Shown: one piece after another, positions 9,330 through 16,990 of the stretch
How positions within the stretch are numbered: position 1 is the stretch's first letter
Layout: each line of letters opens with the position of its first letter
Source: Sphaeroforma arctica JP610
Taxonomy: Eukaryota; Opisthokonta; Ichthyosporea; Ichthyophonida
Reading direction: 5' to 3'
DNA: 20,885 nt
NCBI RefSeq assembly: GCF_001186125.1
Contig: NW_014040102.1
Span: 32,606 to 53,490 of the forward strand
Notes under the pieces: model-generated
What the model saw: only the letters and a program-made list of their open reading frames with translations
Told to the model about the DNA's origin: nothing
Databases searched by the model: none
Made by a program: the position numbers and the translations under genes

Positions 9330-9640
9330 CATCCTCGGACAATACTACCGGGCTTTCTTCTTCAACGATGTCAGCCATTTCTATATCGTTGCCTGTCGTC
9401 GAAGAGTCAGGTTGAGGCTGCGTATTGGTAACCATCGTCTCGGATTATTGGTAACCGTCGTCTCGGATGGTTGTGTTGGGAAGACCGTCGTTATATGAAG
9501 TCGTCCGGGTTTCGCCCGCGCTGGTTCTTTAGCGTTTACCGGGATTCACGGGTTAGGTGAAAAGAGGTTTTCATCATGTTTTACTTGGTAAGCCTCTGGA
9601 GACGGTCCGCGGTAGATCAGAGGATGTCTGCGTTAGTTTA
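9330..9640 (-). mobile_element. Fossil retrotransposon piece resembling a pol C-terminal tail
   Basis: On the minus strand the translation resembles the tail after integrase in Ty3/gypsy pol: a basic region with PLIYRGPSPEAYQVKHDE, then a Pro/Thr/Ser-rich linker and an acidic end (IVEEESPVVLSEDEQR). The assignment rests on general character and position, not on a catalytic motif. It is broken and is cut off at its upstream side by the arm of the foldback element at 9634. It may belong to the same family as the gag piece at 6052-8370. Confidence 0.35.
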
Positions 9641-9911
9641 CATAGCCTTCTTTTCTTCTCTTGTGTATAATTTAGAACGCTATGAAACGATAATTTTTTA
9701 TGATTATGTACCGAAAACTGATACTTGACTGTTGAATCGGTAAGGATTTTTTTGCGGTGTATACGCTTAATAGTTCGGTACTTGGGCCAAAGTCGCCTTA
9801 TGTGGGCCCCTTAAATATCAACCCTACCTTTGCGAATGGACCGGATGCGGTTTTGGACACGGGCTCGGGCTCGGGCGTTAATACTTTTATAGTGACGGGT
9901 GTCGTATAGAC
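9634..9911 (+). repeat. Left arm of the foldback element
   Basis: Inner end is GTCGTATAGAC at 9901-9911; sequence beyond it is not shared with the other copies, which fixes this boundary. The outer end is less sharp, near TTTACATAG. Confidence 0.75.
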
Positions 9912-10274
9912 AGTCCCCGCGTGCTCTGCAGAATATTCGTTCTAAAAACCAGCAGTTAGTGTTGTCAAGCCCAACGAATCCTGAATCCAAGAACAATTCG
10001 TTCAATTCGCAAGGATAGATGTATCGAACTATCGATAGACGATAAGAAAGAATTTGTAGTCTAAAAACTTAATTGTTCAGCTGATTTTTATAAATAAATA
10101 AAAAGAGTGCAAAAAATATATATCTATAAATACTATTTTGTTTTTGAAAAGAAAGTACGTCGATGGATGATACTTGACGTGTTGACGTGGAGTAAATAAT
10201 TTTTATATCCCTGTGCTTTTGCATTGCAGTTTTTATTAGTAGTCATTATCCACTAGTTACTCTACATATATAGT

Positions 10275-10294
10275 GACTCTCTCTAGAGAGAGTC
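10275..10294. repeat. Perfect 20-bp palindrome
   Basis: GACTCTCTCTAGAGAGAGTC is its own reverse complement. It opens a 240-nt stretch rich in GAGTC, CTCGAG and CAGA inside the foldback core. Confidence 0.85.
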
Positions 10295-10515
10295 CGATCA
10301 CTCGATCAGGCTATAATTAGTTTTTTTCTCTCCAGTCTCGAGCTACCTCGAGCTCTTACATAGTCTCGAACTTTCGACTCTCAACTCTCAACTCGAGAGT
10401 CGGTCGCGAGACTCGAGTCGTCACGACTCGACTCAGGTCACTCTTAGAGTCTCAGACTTCAGACTCTCAGAGTCAGGGGCTCAGGGCAGTCAGGCAGGGG
10501 AGAGTCAGAACTCAG
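10295..10515. repeat. GAGTC/CTCGAG low-complexity repeat, copy 2
   Basis: Dense GAGTC/GACTC, TCTCGAG and CTCAGACT words, including the near-palindrome GAGTCGTCACGACTC. It resembles the shorter tracts at 3915-3982 and 12765-12822. No coding potential. Confidence 0.7.
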
Positions 10516-11138
10516 GTTTATGAATATTTTCATTGTTTCAGGTTGTTCAAAACCTGAGCTCTTAAAAATAGAGGCGGGAAACCCACACTCCAGAGGGTGT
10601 TTCTTTTTGAGAAAAGTACATTATGTACATGAATTGTTTATTTTATTTTTAATGTCTAAATAATTTTCTTTTTTTAACCAGTACATGAATATAGAAAGGC
10701 CCAATACAGAAAACACGATGTGATACCAGGAGTACCGGAGAGGGACACCATACATCGATAATTACGAAATGAGTAAAATATTTTAAAAAGTACCCCCTGA
10801 AATTGCTCCTAAATAAGTTAAATGTGAAACACAGATGTGCGATTATGTACCTCAATCCCAAATTGTGATCCACGTTCCGATTTCTAAATAGTTCCAAATC
10901 GTATTCCTCCCATCAATCATCATGATGGTGCTGCAATATAATTTTTGTCTGCTTTCCAAATTCCAACACCTCCTTGTGTACCCTTCCACGATTCAAATAG
11001 GAACTTACTTTCAAATCTCCTAATTCTGCCACTTCCTGCCTTCCAAGTTACTACTACATACACCTTTTTTTAAAAGGCCCCATTCTGTATTTTAGAAGGT
11101 ATAACTCTATTTATGGCCTATTCTACTTTTTTTTATAG
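10516..11138. other. Foldback core, non-coding part
   Basis: AT-rich with several T8 runs. An 82-codon minus-strand frame (10649-10897) is Phe/Leu/His-rich without domain features; I take it as chance. No transposase or RNA gene seen. Confidence 0.4.
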
Positions 11139-11231
11139 TTTTACAAGAACAAAACATCGGACGATGAATTGTTCAAGCACAACAACACGCTGGACACCAC
11201 ATCCAATTGCAATACGGCAAAAGATAGCTAA
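11139..11231 (+). CDS. Candidate terminal exon inside the foldback core
   Basis: A very good 3' splice site (CTTTTTTTTATAG, ending at 11138) is followed by a 30-codon frame: FYKNKTSDDELFKHNNTLDT, then TSNCNTAKDS and TAA. AATAAA follows at 11387-11392. This looks like the last exon and 3' UTR of a gene, hydrophilic in composition, but the family is unknown and no upstream exon is identified. If real, it is a gene fragment carried in the element. A 93-nt open frame can arise by chance. Confidence 0.25.
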   Translation, partial: FYKNKTSDDELFKHNNTLDTTSNCNTAKDS

Positions 11232-11386
11232 ATAAGATATATTAAAGTCGATCCCGCGTTGTATCGATGTGTAATTTTTCTTCGTTCAGTAGCTACATGT
11301 GGTTCCGTAGAAGCCCTAACGGTGGTGATGGATGTTCAGTTCTAATTAATCGATTGTGATTGAATTATATTTCTGCCAAAACTGTA

Positions 11387-11392
11387 AATAAA
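11387..11392 (+). promoter_or_regulatory. Possible poly(A) signal AATAAA
   Basis: Lies 155 nt after the candidate terminal exon and is followed within 30 nt by further AATAAAAT (11410-11417). AT-rich context lowers its weight. Confidence 0.3.
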
Positions 11393-11399
11393 ACACTTG

Positions 11400-11620
11400 T
11401 CATAAAATATAATAAAATATCATTTCAATTCATAACCAATCGTAGTCAATTTATAGTTATCATAATCATTCGTAGCCACCCTGTACAGGCTGTACTACAG
11501 TAGTCATTCGTCACCATCACGTAGTCATTTTTATGAAGAAAAGAAATATATAATAGCCACTGCGTAGCCAAGTGACAGAAACTAGCTACAGCATCCGATG
11601 TAGTCGTCATACAATCTACT
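11400..11620. repeat. Degenerate TAGTCA/TAGCCA-type repeat
   Basis: The words CGTAGTCA, CATTCGTAGCCA, TAGTCATTCGTCA, CGTAGTCAT and CGTAGCCA recur at uneven spacing. It looks like an eroded tandem repeat with no coding content. Confidence 0.4.
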
Positions 11621-11930
11621 TTCTTTTTTAAAAAGGTACGGCTGTTCTCGTCGCGATTTCCTCTATTGATTGAACAGAATGTCTAATTCTGCCAATCGAT
11701 AGCTATGTATGTATTGCCTTTCAAAAGCAATAAAGAATTGTAAGTGTTCATTGTGTTGTGGACTTGTGGCAGATTTTTTATAGATTAGGCCATTAGGGGT
11801 TTAAATTCATTTCTTTAAAAATAGCACCTTATAATTGCATGCTTTTAGTTTCCCACCGACACAAGCGCTGTTTTATTTGTTTTTTAAAAAACCAATATAA
11901 AAACATAGGTACACCGCTAAAATTTCTTCT

Positions 11931-12315
11931 GTTTATACGACACCGGTCACTATAAAACTATTAACGATCGAGCCCGTGTCCAAAACCGCGTCCGATTCAT
12001 TCGCAAAGTTAGGGTCGATATTTATGGGCCCATGTAAGGCGACTTTGGCCTAAGTACCGAACTAGTACCGAGCTATTAAGCGAGTACACTCGGCAAAAAA
12101 ATCTTTACCGATACGAGAGCCAAGTATCCAGTTTTCAGTACATAATCTGCACCAATCACCTGAAATAGAATACAACGCCTCAAACTAGCGAGAGCCAATG
12201 TTCTGTTAAACCTGTGGGCGTGAATTCGTGGATCCATACTTCTGAATATTATTAAAAAAATCGTTTCATAGCCTTCTAAATTATACAAGAAGAAAATAAG
12301 CTTATGTAAATACGA
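11931..12315 (-). repeat. Right arm of the foldback element
   Basis: Reverse complement of the left arm; inner end is GTTTATACGAC at 11931-11941. It holds about 100 nt (around 12140-12240) absent from the left arm, so one arm has been shortened or lengthened since the palindrome formed. Confidence 0.75.
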
Positions 12316-12505
12316 TCGTTTGGTTTGCACAATTGCACCGTAGTTCAACGATGTTGAATTTGGGGTTGTCCCGTTCTGTTGTAAATTTTTTAATTTCAGG
12401 TCTAAGGGATTTAAACCGCTGTCTATTTTAGAAGGCCATGTAACCGCAATTTGTTTTTAGAACATAGATTCAAAAAAAAAAAATTCACCCGGTTCATTAT
12501 TCATA

Positions 12506-12601
12506 TCATAGCCTTCATAAAATTAGACATCATATACATAAGAAAAAGTTATACTAGGGCTCGGTCGTTAATAGTTTTATAGTGACGGGTGTCGTATAGA
12601 C
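12506..12601 (+). repeat. Third, partial copy of the foldback arm
   Basis: Begins CATAGCCTTC like the left arm and ends GGTCGTTAATAGTTTTATAGTGACGGGTGTCGTATAGAC in two matching blocks, in the same orientation as the left arm; the middle of the arm is missing. It lies about 190 nt beyond the right arm, so the arm is a dispersed repeat in its own right. Confidence 0.65.
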
Positions 12602-12764
12602 AAAGTCCGGAGGGCTACGATCCTACGGCCTACGTACGACGATTTTTTTAAATGTGTTTTTATATATTTTAAATTTTTATAAGTAAATATGATGCGACAC
12701 ATGTCACATCAGCGACATCGCGCATGTGTCGTTCACCCCAGGGCCCAGGCGAGTACTGCCCAGC

Positions 12765-12822
12765 ACTCCAGACTCCAGAACTCCAGACTCCAGAGTCTCA
12801 GAGGACTCCTGGACTCTAGAGT
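12765..12822. repeat. CTCCAGACTCCAGA repeat, copy 3
   Basis: ACTCCAGACTCCAGAACTCCAGACTCCAG-type tandem units (written here as ACTCCAG repeated four times) followed by GAGTCTCAGAGGACTCC. It is the complement of the GGAGTCTGGAGTCT motif at 3950-3970. A weaker, CAGT/CAGA-rich stretch continues at 13018-13112. Confidence 0.65.
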
Positions 12823-13339
12823 TTATTGTTTTCTAAAATAAAGTGTTCATACCTGCATACAGTCAGTCCTACACCGAGCTAATATGCTAAAATTGCTATT
12901 ATGGATATCAACTATGAGGCGGGAGATTCTCCATGAATGCTCCGAAAATTCTGCCAATAGGAGTGGCGGTACAGAAGTGGTTTTATTCTCACCCTTTGGG
13001 TTAGTGGTTACGCAAGCTCCAGTCAGCAGTTCAGCACTCAGCAGTGTGTTCGTCACTGTCATGAGTCTTGAGTGTCAAAGTTTCAGACTTCCAGTTCAGA
13101 CTTCAGACTGTCATCACCATCTGCACATTTTTAGTTTGGACTTTTGGTCATTGATGAGTACGAATATATATGTATGTATATGTATATGTATATGTTTTTT
13201 TAATAGCTAGACAGGGACGGGATAGGTCTAGAACCTTAGAAGTTAAGAACGCGAGTATTACAGTCCTGCACACATACTTACACATACTGACACAAGCACG
13301 CAGACACTTTACAGTTTTCACATCTACACATACGCGAAT
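12823..13339. other. Region upstream of the secreted-protein gene
   Basis: Contains a (TATG)n-like microsatellite at 13164-13198 and then a CA-rich stretch (ACACATACTTACACATACTGACAC) just before the ATG at 13340, presumably 5' UTR. A TTTTTTTAATAG acceptor-like site ends at 13206. Overlapping ORFs on both strands (12847-13210) are not convincing. No TATA box could be chosen. Confidence 0.35.
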
Positions 13340-15309
13340 ATGCACTATCCTGCTTCGGTGATCATAGCAGCAGCTGTTGCTGCGAATGCGCTTTCTATTC
13401 AAGATTTGATGGGAGCTCTTGTTCGCAGTGAAAGGCAAACAGACGATAACTACTGTGAATTTGGCATGAGTTATATCTGTGATTCTACTAAGAATGCGCT
13501 CGAGTGTGAATACGAGACATATCCTTTCGACGAGTGTAATGAGTATTGTGCTCGCGTGTCTGATTTACCTTTTTGTGTATATGATAGTGTTGAAGGTCCT
13601 ATCACGGTCGTATCTGAACTGGAAAATGAAATGGCCGCAGTGAGTGAAAACGAAGCGGCACACGACGGTGATCTGCCAGAATCGTCTGATTACACGGAAA
13701 CGGATTTAAATATTGATGCCAATGAGTTAGAAGAAAACGAACCACTATTGTCGGATGAGTTCTCAATGCCTGAAGAATCAGATATACTGGAGGCCATAGA
13801 TATAAGCGATTTGGAAGATATTGATGTGGAGGAAGGTATGGAGAACGGGGGGAACGCTGACGAGTCTACTAAGGCAGCGGAAGATGTTGTTGAGGGTATA
13901 CAGCAAAGCACTACGGATACCGAAGCCTCCACATCTACCGAACTAGATGTACCAGAACTGTCTGAGAATCTACCTATTCTACCAGCTCAGGAGAGCGAGA
14001 CCATGAATGCGAGTGAAAGTATGGAGGTTGGCATGAGCGCTGAAACACCAGCGGAGAGTATAGATGAGAGTGGAAACAGCGATATGGAAATGAGTACGGG
14101 GATGACAGCGATGAGCGAGGCAGAGACTGATGATCTGTTCCTTGTAACCGTATATAATGCATTAGAGAGCTCGGCGTTGAGTACTTCCATGGAGATGTCT
14201 ACGGAGGGAGAAACTGAGACCCATATACTTTCACCTATTGAAAAAGCTGTGGGAATTTCTGATGGTGGTGACAATCAAGAGACGTTCTCTGGCAATGTGG
14301 TCGATGAAGGAGTTGTCAACGAGGAAGTTTCCACACACAGATGTTTCGAAGGACCCTCTTTCGTAAGTTGATATAGTAGTGTTTTACGTCGAACTATGTC
14401 TCAATTTAGTGGTAATTTTCTATACTCCAGTAGTCTCCATTTCTCGTTTTGTTCGCCATGTCATTTTGCCTTTTATAGTTTGCCGTTCGGGAAAACGAGG
14501 CTGAGAAGTGAGAAGTCTGTCTGCGTTTGATTTGTGCATATTCGATGTGATTGTGATCGTGATCAATAATCACTCTTCTTTTTTTGAATACGCACGCACA
14601 TCGTTCTGACATGTAATACTATGATCTTTCTCATTTATGTTATCGGAGTGATTAATGAAACAATCACTTAGCGATGATATACCCTATAGACTACGAGTGT
14701 TCTCGTGCGGATAGTATAGCTTTGTGTCAGCGAACTTTTGCATATTGCATTGAAAAGTCCGGGTAAAATTAAGGAATGTGTGTGTCTGCGGTGACCCTGT
14801 ACGTACAGTGTTGGAAATCTTGGATTTAAGATTACTCCAGTATGTTTATATATATATAGATATAGATATGCATATACATATGCATATGCATATACATATA
14901 CATATCTATATATATATATGTAAATATATATATATATATATATAACGAACCCGGTGCCGCATGAACGTATTTCACTTTCTGGGTTTGCTGATCATTATGT
15001 GCAGATTTTTAAACAGGTTATCCATACTGTTTCAGTTGCAGTTAATCGCTATTATCAGTTTCTACCGATTTATAGTGTTTAATGATGTTTTAGGACTTTT
15101 GTTCCAATGTATTATATATATATATATATATGCGTATGCACACATAGACATAAAAATACTGTTAATAACTTCTTTTTATTTGATTTATTCAACAGTATTG
15201 TGCCAGCTTCGCCAACGCCGAACTATGTGGTTACACCGTTGAAAACTGCAGCCTGTACTGCAACCCTGGTTGGTACCCCGAACTATCAAAAGGCGAAGTC
15301 TGTGTGTAG
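13340..15309 (+). CDS. Secreted acidic protein with two six-cysteine modules
   Basis: Two exons, 13340-14362 and 15196-15309, join in phase 0 across a GTAAGT...TTCAACAG intron to give 378 residues. Residues 1-19 (MHYPASVIIAAAVAANALS) look like a signal peptide, so the product should be secreted. Residues 39-79 form a Cys module: C-x7-C-x8-C-x9-C-x3-C-x8-C. Residues 335-377 form another: C-x7-C-x8-C-x6-C-x3-C-x13-C, with matching YC, C-x-Y and YC positions. Its first Cys is in exon 1 and the other five in exon 2. Between them is a stalk of about 255 residues rich in Glu, Asp, Ser, Thr and Met, with no Cys and at least one NxS site (NAS). Two disulphide-bonded heads on an acidic spacer suggest a matrix, cell-wall or adhesion protein. 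I do not recognise the module. The stop (TAG) falls one residue after the last Cys, as in the first module where V follows. Confidence 0.8.
14363..15195 (+). other. Intron of the secreted-protein gene
   Basis: 833 nt, starting GTAAGT and ending in a T-rich tract and CAACAG. It holds a TA/CATATA microsatellite (14843-14944), which is partly palindromic, and a shorter TA run (15107-15131). ORFs inside are chance. The splice is supported because it is in phase and completes a second cysteine module like the first. Confidence 0.75.
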
Positions 15310-15430
15310 AGCTTTTCTGTGCTTCAGTCGATTGACAAGCCGATTTTTCGACAAAGTGCCATGCTGAAGTCTTTTCACAGGGTCGTTCAAGGCAAGACAG
15401 GGCTAGGCTATACATATTAGATGTGTACAC

Positions 15431-15658
15431 TAATCGCAAGCACCCGCAAGTACGGGACCTGTGGCGATATGCATACATTGCTATAATGATGGCAAGTGGC
15501 CATTTTTATGTACCTGTGTGCAAATACACCTCCACATGAGCACACGACATAGAGCTCGTGTGCATAGTCCCTTGCAGCAATCATACATGGTGTGCTTTCG
15601 ACACGCAGACACTCGCTGTAAAACATGTTTTGCAAGCATTTATCTTAATGTCTTGTGA
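15431..15658 (+). CDS. Cys-containing open segment, possible exon
   Basis: A 75-codon frame with CIHCYNDGKWPFLCTCVQ near its start and more Cys later (CKTC). It follows the secreted-protein gene on the same strand. It could be an exon of another Cys-rich secreted protein, but the region is TG-rich, which creates Cys codons by itself, and no signal peptide or clean splice sites are present. It may also be 3' UTR of the upstream gene. Confidence 0.2.
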
Positions 15659-15751
15659 CTGGTATGGACTCAATTCATGCCGACCATAGCAGGAAACCCC
15701 AAAGTCATACCCCTAAACGTATATGTATTGGTATGTCAATGAAATACATAC

Positions 15752-15757
15752 AATAAA
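15752..15757 (+). promoter_or_regulatory. Poly(A) signal AATAAA
   Basis: Lies 443 nt after the stop of the secreted-protein gene, on its strand. It is the first clear AATAAA downstream, so it probably ends that transcript; if so the open segment at 15431 is in the 3' UTR. Confidence 0.4.
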
Positions 15758-16237
15758 CCAGTAAGGGTCGGGAAAGGATGTACTCCTGCGCGCACTTAAT
15801 ATATATATATAATATATACGTTCATGCATCAAATGAAGTTATGTGATATTCCCATGTGTGACAGTTTATACGTTATACAGCCTTCAGCTAACATGTCCTA
15901 TCTCTCTTGAATAACATAGTGCAAGTATACATCTGAAACGAGGCAATTTCTTTTGAGCTGTTTTATGCACACTCCCAGATTTCGTTTGCCCGTTCCATTT
16001 GTATATATAGGTACATCCTCAGCGTGTGGAGGTACAAGATACCTATACTTGCGTTATCGCTAGGGGATTGATGACATATATGCGTCAGGCATGATCTGCG
16101 CATACATCTTATGAAATATCTACTCATTGCGGTATACATCACCCTCAAGACACAGTACAGGGCATTTAACCACATGGCCTCAAGTAACACCGACGACATG
16201 ATATACGTTCCCAACTTTATTGAATACGTACTTTCAG

Positions 16238-16348
16238 GTGTATACTCTGACCGTCACTGCTGCAGAGCACGGACAGCAGTATGGCGTCACTTGGGCTTGC
16301 TGTGCTCACGGTCAGGGTGGTCTGTGCATAAAAAGAGTGTTGAGGTGA
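16238..16348 (+). CDS. Candidate terminal exon with a Cys cluster
   Basis: After a good acceptor (GTACTTTCAG, ending at 16237) a 36-codon frame reads VYTLTVTAAEHGQQYGVTW, ACCAHGQGGLCIKRVLR, then TGA at 16346-16348. The alternating hydrophobic start looks like a beta strand, and CC...C suggests an extracellular fold. The frame is open back to 16202, so the acceptor is not forced. A possible donor exon ends at TATTG|GTATGT (15732), but it is too short to judge. It ends about 520 nt from the DCTN4 stop, tail to tail. Confidence 0.3.
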   Translation: MYTLTVTAAEHGQQYGVTWACCAHGQGGLCIKRVLR

Positions 16349-16871
16349 ACCAATCTGCAATTTTTATAACCTAGAGTTGTGTTTTTCAAGCGTAGAAATT
16401 ATAACGGATACACATAAACTTGCTAGATTGTAATAGTATTTTGTCACTGGTGAACAAGTAGCTAAGTGGGAGATGAACAAAACTGTCTGTCCATAGGATA
16501 TACGATGAGCTTTGTTCTCGCACCTGCAGCTCATGAGATCATCTGATATTAGTATTTGGTACAGCTGAGTCGTGCGCCAAGCGGGCCATGGCTGCCATAT
16601 ATTACTCAACACGTCTACCTGGGAATCTTTTAACCTGAATAGATCTGAGCCGATATGGGAAGATTTGAACTAACAGAGTAGAAGTATTTGTCTACAAGAT
16701 GTGTGTTTAGCGACATATTTTTTCTATATTCTATACCATCGAGCTTTGAAACAAGGCGCATCGACATATGTCAAGAGGTCAGTATAGGTGCAAAATAACA
16801 GTTGCTATCTTCTACATTTTCAGGGCTTCAAGACGTCAGATAAAGCGCATTGTTTATAACTTGAACATCAA
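16349..16871. other. Convergent intergenic stretch, presumed 3' UTRs
   Basis: Lies between the plus-strand candidate exon and the minus-strand DCTN4 stop. An 82-codon minus-strand frame (16364-16612) has no recognisable feature. No clear AATAAA for DCTN4 was found on the minus strand. Confidence 0.35.
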
Positions 16872-16990
16872 TCACTCCACCAATCCACCAATGAGCCAGA
16901 CCTCGATGTGACCTAATCGATAAATCCAAATGAGTGATTGACATTCTATCGAGGGAAAGGTCGAATTCTTCAGTGTCAATGTAATGTTCC
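16872..16990 (-). CDS. DCTN4: DCTN4 last exon (tentative)
   Basis: Acceptor TTTATGTGCAG at 16991-17001. In the frame set by the chosen donor it reads NITLTLKNSTFPSIECQS then LIWIYRLGHIEVWLIGGLVE and TGA. The end resembles the family's 'VIWLTQHVELSLGPLLP', while one strand present in animal DCTN4 just before it is missing. Another frame is open to 16828, so the choice depends on the donor. Confidence 0.5.

Larger units (their letters stand above)
9634..12315. mobile_element. Large foldback element with long inverted arms
   Basis: The left arm (9634-9911) reappears in reverse complement as the right arm (11931-12315). Shared blocks in order are: TATAATTTAGAA, CTATGAAACGAT, ATGTACYGAAAACTG, ATCGGTAA, CTTAATAGYTCGGTACT, GGCCAAAGTCGCCTTA, GCGGTTTTGGACACGGGCTC and TTATAGTGAC. 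Identity is roughly 80-85% by eye. The right arm carries about 100 nt not in the left. The 2019-nt core has no transposase ORF. Each arm starts with a small internal inverted pair (CATAGCCTTCT and AGAACGCTATG). The long arms and missing transposase fit a non-autonomous foldback or TIR element. It sits directly against the pol-tail-like piece. Confidence 0.75.

Noticed and set aside
13000-13020. GGGTTAGTGGTTACGC, resembling a tRNA A box
   Set aside because: No B box or cloverleaf could be found at the right distance on this strand.
12847-13210. Overlapping ORFs on both strands upstream of the secreted-protein gene
   Set aside because: Neither has a motif or splice context; the plus-strand one ends in a (TATG)n microsatellite.
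13690-14274. Ser-rich ORFs antisense to the secreted-protein gene
   Set aside because: They are the complement of its Glu/Asp/Ser codons, as expected for a shadow frame.
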